Below, one piece after another: positions 1-12,400 of a stretch of 64,000 nucleotides of DNA (positions are counted from its first letter, which is position 1; each line of letters opens with the position of its first letter). Source of the stretch: Arctopsyche grandis. Lineage: Eukaryota > Arthropoda > Insecta > Trichoptera > Hydropsychidae. The position numbers and the translations under genes are program-made. The notes under the pieces are model-generated. The model made no database searches, had not been told where the DNA came from, and worked only from the letters and a program-made list of their open reading frames with translations. Location of the stretch: positions 18,200,501 through 18,264,500 of the forward strand of contig NC_135358.1 of NCBI RefSeq assembly GCF_051622035.1, given 5' to 3'.

Positions 1-289
1 CTACGTTAATATGTATGTCATTTTTCTTTCCTTTAAAGATAGCGCAATTTTATTTCCCGTTGAAAAGCGCAACCCTTTTTTTCTTCTCTGTATTTTTCAC
101 TTCCGGTCTCCGAAGGACCCTCGTCATTTCGTCCGCCGAGACTAATCCTCGTCGGATTGGAGAGATTACGTCTTAGAGACTTACACGTTGACGTTTTCCG
201 TTCCAAATAATCTGACAGCACTAGTCGGTAGACGGAAATTTCTTGAAAATTCAGTTATATCTAAAAAAACACTTTTTTTTGTCCTTCAG
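1..289 (+). other. intron sequence upstream of the first visible exon
   Basis: No coding exon is visible here. The stretch ends in a pyrimidine-rich tract and a CAG acceptor at 287-289, so it is the 3' end of an intron whose upstream exon lies outside the window. Confidence 0.6.
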
Positions 290-486
290 GTGGTATCGAG
301 ACGGCTCTACGTATCCATTGGAAGCTGAAGTTGTTTATGGAAAATCCCGCACTGAACCTAGCAACTCTACTTTGGTATTAAATCCAGGAAAAGAAGACGA
401 TGGTGCAGTGTTTCGGTGTGTTGTCTGGAATAGAGCTCTTTCTGAAGGAGTCAAATTGGAAACTACGATCACGTTGGATGTCAATT
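290..486 (+). CDS. ed: echinoid exon: second half of an Ig domain
   Basis: The exon opens with one base that completes the previous codon (phase-2 intron) and reads WYRDGSTYPLE, the tryptophan strand of an Ig fold. It continues to DDGAVFRCVVWN, which holds the second Ig cysteine, so the first cysteine is in the exon to the left. One N-glycosylation sequon (NST) is present. The acceptor is TCCTTCAG at 282-289 and the donor GTAAGT at 487. It ends with one base of a split codon (phase 1). Counting back from the downstream Ig domains, this is most likely Ig2. Confidence 0.85.
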
Positions 487-3400
487 GTAAGTACAATTTG
501 CGTTTTTAATTCAGCGATCTAATTTGCACTCAGGCAATATAGGATTATTCTTTGAAAGTGTGATAAATATATCTCATGAAAATTGTTTAAATAAACAAAT
601 ATTTGATTTTGTCTAAATTGAAACATGTTCTATACATGAAGTGAGTCGTTATTGAATCATTCGCTTTGTTTGATAACATTTTCATTAGTTACTTTTTTAT
701 ATCACTATGAAATATGACGGGCTTTCGTGCGATGTTTTTTCGCTCGTGTATACGAAAGCTCCTTTTCACTTTTTTCTATATCCACGTTCCATTCAAAGAT
801 TTATGTCAGTGAGATCTGAGCCATTACAAGTTGGAATTGAAAGTTAGTATCATTTTTTTGCGAGGAATTTTTGCGATATATTTTTTCCAATTATGTACGC
901 CAGCTAAAAATGTACACACACGTTTATCGTTATTATATGCAAACTGGCCCCGAATTTTTGAAAGCCCGACCATAACATAATAAATACCCGGTCAGTCTAT
1001 TATAACGCGTTAAAGGGTTTTACATCGTTTTTGTTGGGAATGGCGTTACGTTTGCGAAAATTTACAATTCACGCTAAAAATGGCGCGCTTTGAAATCGCA
1101 TTTTATCGTATACATATATTATGTATTTTTGAAAGTCGTTAAATTCTACAAATTTCAACAATGAACGTTTATTAAATTTTCTCCTTCACATAGTTCTTTT
1201 TTCTAGGTTACATGAGTTTGAATGGGCTTTCTCCCTCTCAAAATTCTAGGGCTCCAGATGGCAAATGCGTTTTGACGCCATTTCAGTACTTTAATTATGA
1301 TTGATCAAGTTTTCAATGATTCAAGTTTTTATTGGATTTTCCCACAGATGCTCATTTTCTTTTGCCGATCTCTAACATATGTATGTATGCTGATGTTGTT
1401 ATACATTTTAGACGATTCCGTTTAAATTTATAAATTCAATATGATGCAAATTCTGAGCTGATTACCATAAAAAATTAAACATTAATTCTAGTTTAATTTA
1501 ACATCAATATAACTTGTCCTGTTACTGTATAATCTGAAACAACGATGCTTATCAAATTACATACATTCATTATAATAATTGTTAAAATAATAAGATCGTA
1601 TGAATTAATAATAAAATGAAGACACGCCTATCACAACTGGAGTATATCTAGACGTTCCGTGGCGCACTTGTTTTTTTCTTACAATTATGGTCTCTAATTT
1701 TTGGAATTTTTCTCTCAAAATGAGTATTAAAATCGAGGAACAGCTATATTTTTATTTTATATGTGAGATATGAAAAATTTTAATTAAATTTAATATGACA
1801 AATATGTATATGTAGAAAGTCCGTTTCCTACGATTTTTTTTCTTCTTTGTACAATATGCAGATATGTATGTATGTATATTATAATTTGGTGACTTTTTGA
1901 ATTATTTCATACCCCAAAATTTATTATATCTTGTATGCGGAATTTTATTATTATGGAAATATTACAACTATATATGTACAATGTACATACAGAAATATAT
2001 TAAACTTATTAAGAAAAATACATAAGTGTGTATATTTACATTTCGTAAACACATATTCAATAGAACACTCGTATTTCTTTTCGCCTTTACCATTCCACTG
2101 TTACCCCAAAGGCATTGCATCCAGATTGTTTGTCGGTTGGTAGTTGTTTCTAAACAGCAAAGACTTATGAATGCCTCGAGTAAAATGGAGCATAAAGCGT
2201 CATAAAGCCATACCGAGAGAAAAACGGGCGGGGAAAACACTCCCTACGTACACGTAAAACCGTACGGTTTCCCCACAACTTTATTGTGTATATTTTCCGC
2301 AAAAAAATTTCTTTTCGCATCGGTATTTCTCCTACGGTTCGCCAATAAAACGCGCTCTTCTTCGCGACGCAAGAAATTTGCGTTTAATATGAAATCCCAA
2401 TAAAACGTTCGCATCTCCCATCCCAACCACCTCCACAGTAGTACGTCCCGCCAACCGAAGTGAACGAAATTCAATCGTTCGCATTTTTATATATGCAGCG
2501 AATTTCTTTTATGCAAAATGAAGTGAATATACGTACACTTTAATGTCGTTCAATTTGGACTCGCACGCATAATAAACCGTGACGTTTCCGCGCTCCTCAA
2601 CCCCGATATGACCGTAACGCTTATATTGATAGGCTTTTTTTTACATCTTTGCCCTCTCGTTCTCTACTCGCGTATTTTCACCTCAAATTTTCGGAGAATA
2701 TGTGCGTTGTTAATAACACAGTGTATTGTGCCGAGTCACGATGGCGCTCTTCCGCATTCTTACATATATTCGAGTAATGTCTGAATCACATTTTCAATCT
2801 CGTTCGGAATTCCAACTTAAAATTTTGTCCTCACGAGAGTGTTTCTACATACAGAACTGCTTCACATATCGTGCTTTAAGCATTAACTTCGTTTTTCAAA
2901 TATATACATATCTTAATACAATCGACGCCGATTTCTAAATTACCTCATTACAATGACGTAAAATCACTACCATCTATGTATGTACTCATACTATTTTATT
3001 TTATACATACACATCTACAATAGGTGCCATGATACGTTGTGCCTGGTGAAACCTGTTTTTTTTTTTATTTTAAATGCTTTTTATTACTACTAAATTATGT
3101 TCATCTTATATCTACATATATATCTTAATAACTACTGATTATTTTCTGTTTAACCATTTTTTTAGTAATTTTAGTATTATATTATTCTAAAGTTAATTTA
3201 CAGCATAATCAGAAAAAGAGCTCAAAAACCCATTTACCTGGTTCAAACCTATGGGCAGATTTTTGTTCATACATAAGTACTAACAATTCTAAAATATGTA
3301 CAATAGTCATCTATGGACAAGCTGGTATAATCAACAATCAACAAATTCGATATACAGCGATTTTCCGAAACATATTTTACAGAGTATGTAGCATTTTTAT

Positions 3401-6400
3401 AATAATCAACAATTGCGAGATGCTAGAAACTCGATCTAACTATAAATTAGAGGGGTGAGGAGGAGCCTGATTTTTTGGATTTGTCAAAATAATTAAGTTA
3501 GATAATCGGCAATTCTAGCGGTCGATTTGGTATTTAATTAATTCCTAGATGGACGTTAGCTAGGTGTTTTTCAAATAACAATAGACCGCTTCATTAGTGT
3601 TCAAAGCAAGAGAGCATAAAAGCATGATTTTTTCTAAGAAATTGTCAATATTGAATCTTTCGAACGCCGATATTTATTAATAACCCAGATCTTGCCAGCA
3701 GCGTATATTAATTAAATAATCACTCGATTCCGAGCGGGACTTGAACCTACGACCTCTCTACTAGTATACATTGGCTCTACCAGTGAGCTACGCTGTGGCT
3801 TATATATACATATACAGCTATGTTCCCTCGCTATTTTAAACACCATTTAAAGCTACAGTTTTCAATTCAAAACCATAAAATTCGAAATGTTTTTGAAAAA
3901 GGTTGGAGGCCGAGGTCAATCCCTATGTATATTTTTTTCAAACTTTCACTCATCTGAGCTATGCTGGGCAATAAAAATGAATGTTTGTCCGGTATATAAA
4001 TCCACAGTTTTCAACCTCACCAATTTTGGGATCATTCAATTTTCTTTATCCCCAACTTACATATACGCCAGACAAGTTTTAGAATGTCTAGAATCGAAAG
4101 CTTTCATACAAAAGCGCCTGCGCATCGCTATGCAAATGATTTCTTGGCAATGTAATTTAATATTTTGCTATATTTTATATTTATTTTAAATCGCGTTTTA
4201 GAAGGGGTTAGAATCCTTGGATAGTGTTTTTATTCAAGCTTAATCCGCCCAAGCAACGCCTAGCGAAGCCCTGCATATATGTATGTACATATATGCGGCT
4301 TAATCGTCAGCGCGCCGGGCTAGTAGCATATAAAATTTGATTCCAAATTTATACGTTTATTTCGACTTTAACTACTGTATTTAATCCAATTGCGGCGTAT
4401 CAATTTTAAGTATTAGTTAACACGTTAGCATACCCGATGTGCGTGCCGTGAGTTTATTTGCTTAATTGACTTAATTGATTTAACAAAATGAAATCGGAAA
4501 ACGACGGAAATTAAAACAACCGGAAATGAATTGGCTGGAAAACAATCGCACTGTTACTGAACGCTCCGACACACATAATAATATATTATAATACACCCAT
4601 ATGGGTCACATACGCCATAGGTAGGTACATAGCTAAGGGGTTATTTTACAATTTCCGGAAGTAATTTATGTGAGAAGGGTGGTGTAGGGGGTGGAGTGCA
4701 ATGCACATATACGTCGTCGTGGTCGGATTTACGAGTGCGCTTTTATCCGGCAGCCGGTCAACGGTGGAAATTCTTCTACGCAAGATAACGACCCCAGCAC
4801 ATACTCACATATGATAACGAGACAATGGAAAGTAACCCCCACACACGCCCACTTTTGTGTTTAAAATTAAATTCAAGGGAGGCATTCTCCACAAGCGACC
4901 CGTATTGTGTATGGCCTCAATCGGCGAAGATTAACCCGTGACGCATTTAGTCGGTGAAAATAGATAGATAGGAATCCGGTGTCGTTGACGGACCGCAGTG
5001 ATAGATCGTGGTGGTATTGCCGCTGGATAAATAAATGAAACGACCCCTGGGTATTCAGAGACCCGTCGCTGTAATCCTGAGGTTTTCTTTTACGGATGAG
5101 AAGAGAAGATAAATAAACGCTTCTCGACACATTCGATCGTTTCGACGGGAAAAATAAACGAGCACACACACTCACTCCCCCTCCCCCTTCGTATTGTTGA
5201 TTTTGTTTTTAATTTCAGTCAAGTTGGCAAATGAAAATCTGGTTGCTATGTACTTTCGTAAACTTTTCATATTTTTTCTCGCAAATTGAAGAAAGTTGAA
5301 ATGTATGCTTAGTGATAAATTCAATTTGCCACTTACGTACATGCCAATATTTATTTTTTTGATAAACTCGCATTTATGTGAATTGTGAAGATTATGGTTA
5401 TTTGTTTGTATGTACATATATACATATGTAGTTAATTTTGTATCATTGTGGTTTTTAGATAAAAATCTTCTTCACAATCTTATTAATAATTCAGCTAATA
5501 CGCAGTACGTACTTATGTATATTTTTATTCGAATTTATAGTACTGGTTTAAAATGTACATACATAAAATAAAAAAAAAGCATTCTTATGGATCATATATA
5601 TAAACCTATGTACATATGTCTATATTTTATAATTTCTAAACTTACTAAACGTAATAATATATTGGTATTTCTCAAACAAACTAGATTTTATTACGTATGG
5701 CGCTCAAGTTAAGCTAAATCAAACTAATTCAAGTTGAATAATAATTCCGTAATGTTTGCATATGTTATAATAATGAATCTATGAGTGTGCTTTACAAAAA
5801 ACATTTTGAATAGTTCATTGTACTAAATTTATAATAGTATATAATAAAATAATTAAATAAGTTTTAATATTGCTTGGGTAATTCATTCAAATTTATTTTT
5901 CATGCTAATTTGAATTTCTTGTGGGTTTTCATATATTATATTACATCAATAATAAAAATGAAAGGGATACATTTACAATAATAATAAAGTAGGTGCCTAC
6001 GTGCTTTTTGTCTGCATCATCTCCATTCTCCATCTCACTCTGTGTCACAAATTTGTAAGCAACGACAGCATTTTTCAACTCAATTTAAACTCATTTAGTG
6101 CTTGAATTAGTAAGTTGAGATAAAAAAAATATTGAGATAGAAAACCAATCCTCACAAACGTGGTGGAATAAAAAGTTTGCGAAATAAACACATTATAGCA
6201 CGAAAAAAATGTATTTAAATATATATTTTTTTACTTTTAAAATTCGCTAGATAATTCAATCAGCCGAAGAAACATGCGGATTATTGATTCCAATACTCTG
6301 AGCCCAGACAGCAATGCAAAATTTTGAGTTAAAGACCGCAAAAGTAAAAAACATCGCGCATTTTTAAACCCCTCGTATCTCATAAACAAGAACGAACCTA

Positions 6401-9400
6401 CATAAATCATTTTCACATTCGAATTCAGTGGATCAAACATAGATTGATTAGATATACTGCATATACCAACAGCATATGTAGATCAATGGCCAGCGTTATT
6501 TGACTCCAAAGTCGATCGTTTCTACCTGAGTTTGTCAATTTATCTGATTTCATTTAATCGGTTCCAACAATTTGGCAACCCTGTCCTATCCCATTCGTAA
6601 AAAATCGAGTTGTTCATCATCTCGATTTTAGCTGATTAAAAAATGTTGCAAAAATTTGACCATCGATGTGTGGCTATTAATCGTTTGACCATAGATGTCG
6701 TGATTAATAAATGGGTTTATACCTCTTTAAATAAATAATTCTTAATCTGTATAGCACACTCGTTGCGTTGGAGCAATCTGTTATTCGACTGATGAGTGCA
6801 CATGATTGATTGAATAAAAAAAAATAAAATTTAATTTATTCATCATGTATTATACGAAGCCTGCTGAATCGTGGGAAAGTTTTGTATGTATATATATTAT
6901 TTTAAAGTGCAAAGTTTGCTCCCTGTTAGTCGAACTTGTATTATACTAATATAATATTTACTTGTATTATAATAATATTTTCTTGTATTAGTGTGTACGC
7001 ATCCGTTTATTGAAAACCAAAGTGACCAATATGCGCAAGACTTCACAAAGTAACGAGTCGTTCTCGGGCGTTGGTTGTTACTAGTAACGATAACGACTTC
7101 CTTAAAGGCCAAGCGGGTCGATCGGGGATTAATCCAGACTGGACGAGATTAATTCCAGTGTCAACAGCGCTCGAATCGGATGCGAGCCGTTTGTTTAGCA
7201 TCCTTAATTACACTTCTAATGCCCGATACGATCGACCCGCTAAACGCTACTAATTCCCACCTAGAGACGCTCGCCGTACGACACCCAAATTGAGAAGCCC
7301 TGCTCGGACGAAATTTACAAGCTCGCGTCAAAGGATAATTGGCAAGTCGTGAAATTCGGAGATTGGTGCGTCGTTAATTGAAAACCGACACGTAATCTCA
7401 CAAGGCGCGTTTTAACCCCGAGCCGACTGCGGTCACAATGGAAATAGATAACCTCTTCTCGAAAGGCTTTTACGCGTGCGATTGACACACATACACGCGA
7501 CCGGATCCGCTTTTGGGTAATCGTTGTCGTTAATTTTTATGTGAGGGTCCCGCTCCGATTAGGAGGGCCAGATTGGATTTAAATAGGGACGCTGGGTCAG
7601 AGGGCCGGACCTCTAGATCCTCTGTGTGCTGTTGGGTCCGCAAAGCCGACAGACGATAACGAATCCGTAATAAACGCTCTCATATGGTAATTCCATCGAA
7701 GGGTTCCAATTGATAAAAGACGTGAATCTAACGCTAATAGTGTGACAGTGTTTTTCAATATTTTTTAGCCAGTTTGAATCACTTATGAATTCAATATACC
7801 TTAGTATGTTTATGCTCCAAACATCAATTTTGTAAAAAATATTCAATTCAACTTGTTGCATATTGTTATGATAAAGATAACTTTAAACTAACTTTGATTT
7901 ATGTTTTCGAGCCTCTGATATTCTTCAACCGAATATCATATGAAGGAATTACTTTTGGAGTTCTCGAGACTTTCGGTGGTTTCAAATGAAATTAAATCCT
8001 TTGAATATTCAGAACACTTTACAGGATAAGACGCTAAGAATACACCCAATCTTATGAGAATAAAATTATCATTGAAATATTATTTTTCGGTTTGTATTAC
8101 TTTTTAGTCTAAAGCAAACGGGAAAACATCTGCTTTGGGATCATAATTTCAATATGTTGCTGAGTTTTGTTAACTTGAATTTAGTTGTCATTGACCTTAA
8201 GATTTATCTGTAAACCAGCATAAACTAAAGTTTTTTGTTCGTACTATAATATTATATGTGTATTTATGATTATGACCGGTCCATTATGTAATAATATTGT
8301 AGCGTGGACGTCTAGAGGGGTTTCCGAGATCGGAGTGAAAGACGCAGTGAGTGCGGTGTTGTAGTTTATTGTTCTTGATCCGTTGGCCTGCCAGCTCCGA
8401 ATGAAGCACGAACTAAAACCGCCGAGTTTTTATACCCAATGAGTTCTCTCCGCACAGAGATTGGTCGATGAATCGCGAGACCTTATTGGTTGTTTTATAT
8501 GGCTCGTTTATACGCTAAGGCATTTTTGGCGCGAACGCGAGTTCAGCGCTAGTAAACCTGTGGTCGACGAGCGCCAATCACTACCTTTTAAGCTCTTAAA
8601 TGATTAAAACTACGTACCTACGTGGTACGTCGTTTTTTTAGATACTTTAATACATGCAAAAAACGTTAGACGTTTGTATTCCGGTACGCCAAATCCATAC
8701 CGCAGAGTCCCTCACCTGGAGTGATTTCGTTGATATTTTATCCTTCTATTCACATTGGTTTAACAGTGATCGTTGATTTAATTCCCATATTTGAATATAA
8801 GAGATACTTGTCGAAATAATAAGATCGAACGAATTACATATGCACGTGCAACCATTTTATGGGCAACCCATCACCGCTGGAGCTCACGTACGCGTTCTGT
8901 GCCGTACTTTTGAATTTGTTCTCACCATAATATTTTTTTTTTCAATGGACTTTACAATTTTTGCCAATATACTTCAGAGCTTATCTCCGATATATCTCTA
9001 AGTGGATTCTCTTTTTTTAAAACATGTAATATTCAACAATTATATTAATCTCGTTATTCCGCAAATATAGTGTGCCATTCAAGTTTCAAATTAGAATTCA
9101 TTTAACACTGCAGTTAATCGATTCGTTAAACTGCATCCGGCGCCATTGCTCTGCTATGTACTGACTGCAACGGTGTTTGTTTTTATCGATGGATAAGTAC
9201 GTGAGTGAAAGGCGTATGCACTTTCAAAGTGTACACTTCTGAGTTGCGATTTGCCGACAAAGATATTTGCATCCAGCACTGCTGAATTTCAATTAGTCGA
9301 GGCCGGCTTGCGGGGTACATCACAAAATTGAGCGTTTTATTTAAGTTAGCGCTCGCGTGCCGACTTGAATAATTGATTTGTGGGTTCGGTGGGTGGGTGG

Positions 9401-12400
9401 GTGGTCGATATCGAATAAATCTATTCCGATAATTTGACCCACCAATTCCCTGCCTCCCACCCCCACCCTCCACCCTTGTCATATTTGGTCTGAAAGTTGA
9501 TTACAATTGACATTCCGTGGAGGCCTTTCCACCCCCCGCCCACCCCTCCTCAATCAATATTCGTGTCCAAATTTGATAATGCGGCGAAATTGAGTTTGTA
9601 CGCGCCTCGAAACTTTCGAATTTTCATCGTGTCTTCTCTCCCTCTCGTTATGTGTAATTTTGTCATCAAGATTTTTCCATACCGAATAATTATATATTGT
9701 ACATTGTCAAATTTCCAACGGACATTTTCACCAATTCGACTGAATGGTACTACCTACACACATCATTTGTACTAAAAGTCATACTGTGCACGATTAACTT
9801 TTTTTCTACAAAATATTAGTAGGTACCTAGACGAAATATTGTAGAATGAATCATATCATCATTTTCATCATTTACACCCATTGACCAAACATGTCGGGTG
9901 AAGGCCTCTCCAACACGCTTCCATTTGATACTCTTACTTATGGAAGCGTGTTGGATACTTGATACTCTCATCCATCTCACCCCTCACATTTTTCTAATTT
10001 GGTCCACCCATCATCTTTGTGGCCTTCATTTCACCTTTTTACATTCTCTCGGGTACCATTCTAGCACTTTTTTTATCCGCCTCTCGTCCATTCTTCTAGT
10101 TACGTGACCCGCCATTACCATTTAAATCTCTTTACTCCCCAATACTTTTGATGACTGTTGAAATTCAGATTTAAACTAACCGCGCTTAATTCAATTACTG
10201 TTTCAATTAAAACTTGTATGTAACTCCCTCTATATAGTTTTTTTTTTATTCAATTTCTGTATATCAACTAATGGCCTGTGAGAATTCGAAAAGGTCAAAA
10301 AAATGAAACACTCAATTATAATAAAAACATTTGCTTGAAAGTTAATTTGTAATTATTAATGTTATTTGTGAATCGCCATTTTTGGGTGATAGAAGTGATA
10401 AATTGATCCACCTTGTCGTTAAAATGCTATTTCATTTGGTTATAATATATTTATTTGAACTTATCAATAGACGATTATCATAAACGGAATATGTTATATT
10501 ATTTATTGCATAATAAAGTTGCTCAGATAATAAAATATACGGTAAGAAATTGTATTCAATCAACTTGAGTGAATACAATTCGAAATGTCTATGTTTGAAA
10601 ATTAACAGTAGAGAAATAAAATATATTTTTAATGTAGGTCTTTTTTTGTAGGTGATTTGTTGGGAGGTGGGAACGGGACAGGGTCTTGAATGTATCTAAC
10701 AATATTGGACAGCGAAAACTCGCTTCAGTCCGACCGATTTTCCATCTGATATATAGCCTTCGTTATTTTCACTCGTTTTACTAATGTATTTCGCATGACG
10801 TACATACATCAATGATATTTTCCCCCTCCCATGCACACGTGTGACACGTTTCAATTCGAAAGTTTTCCTCGCTTGGCGAGAGGTGCCCAATTACCCTAAT
10901 GCCCCGCGATAGTCAAATTGTGGTAAAATTGTGAATAATAAATACGGATTCGTTATCGGATTTCGTGACGTTTCGGAGAGCTTTCTCCCACGCGCTTTTT
11001 TCAACACGGTACTTTTGTTCCAACATGTGTGAATGTGTGAGGGAGGATATTAGGAGCAATCGTTAAAGCTAATTTATATAGCTTTTTCTAGTCCTCGAAT
11101 ATCACACGTTCAATCCACTTGAAATTGTCACTCATTACACTAGTAGACTGGATGTTTCATGTGTGGGAAAGAAACCCTTGTTATATCATACCACACATAT
11201 TTCACTTGAGATTTATCCATTAATTGCATTCCTTTTTCTGAGCAATCTGGAAAAAATTTGTAATTTAATATGCTGTCCACTCACATCATGTGATCTGGAC
11301 CAAGAACCTCATAGATATGTCGAGAGTTCATTAGAAGATTTTTGTATAGAAGTTTCCAAAGCCGTGCTAGGACAGATTCAACATCTCGCTCAGACATTTT
11401 GGAAATTTATATTTACTATTTATATAGATTCGTTTGGGAATCAGATATAAAAAGATTGCGGGCAACATTCTTATTTAAATTATTTATACAATCTCTCATT
11501 TCATTTTTAAACATAATATGATGAACATAAAATACATACTTTTTTTTTATACAAACGAATTATCATTGTATTTTAAGCTAGATATAGGTATTTTTAAGCT
11601 AGAAATTTAAAAATAAATAAGAAATTTAAAGTTAATATTTAATTGTTAGAAGTTCGTAACTATATTTTGTTTCTTAAATAAATACAAAATATGGTAAAAC
11701 AAATCATTATATATGTACATATGTATGCTATAGTCCAAGTGTACATTTCGTTCATTCATTAATATACTATGTAGTTTGTTCACACACGAAACAATCTGGC
11801 CAGTTAGAGTGTACACCAGTTATAGTAGACATAAGTAAAAGTATTTTGAATCGTTTTTCCCATCCTCTATGCATACATGCTTACCCTAGGTTACAATATT
11901 ATTAATATTAGCGGAAACAGTAATTATAGCAACGTTGTAATGCGGTTTCGATTGGATTTCCCTTTTAAATACTTTGGAGTTTTGACATCTTAAAAAAGTT
12001 TCATGCGGCTTCTGGTGAGTCTATTTGAAGGTAGCTTTTGACTGTTAGCACTTAAACTAAAAACAATAGTTCGTGTATGAACAAACTAGCATGTTCGTGA
12101 ACGAATCGGAGTAAATCTTTGTACTGTTATATACTATATGTACATATATAATATTCATACAATCAATAATGACATTAGTTTAGGAATATCTGTCAAGAAC
12201 GAAGGTTAGAGGTTTGAAGGTGATTATGGAGATTCCGCTGTAATTTCAACAATTAGCTGTATATGTATGTATAATATACAAACCTGGTGATAAATTAAAT
12301 AAATTGTTTTCGTTATTTTATCCTGAATGTTCAAATCGTTGAAAGATTAAATTAATTAACCCTAATCCTTTTCCGTGGTGAATAAAGTACTCACAAAGGC

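Noticed and set aside
3724..3803. possible functional tRNA gene on the - strand
   Set aside because: A and B boxes are good, but the acceptor arms do not pair, the T stem has a mismatch and no plausible anticodon arm forms. The site fits a SINE head.
11163..11450. 95-codon + strand open frame in the large intron
   Set aside because: No Ig or other domain, no splice sites in keeping with the echinoid frame.
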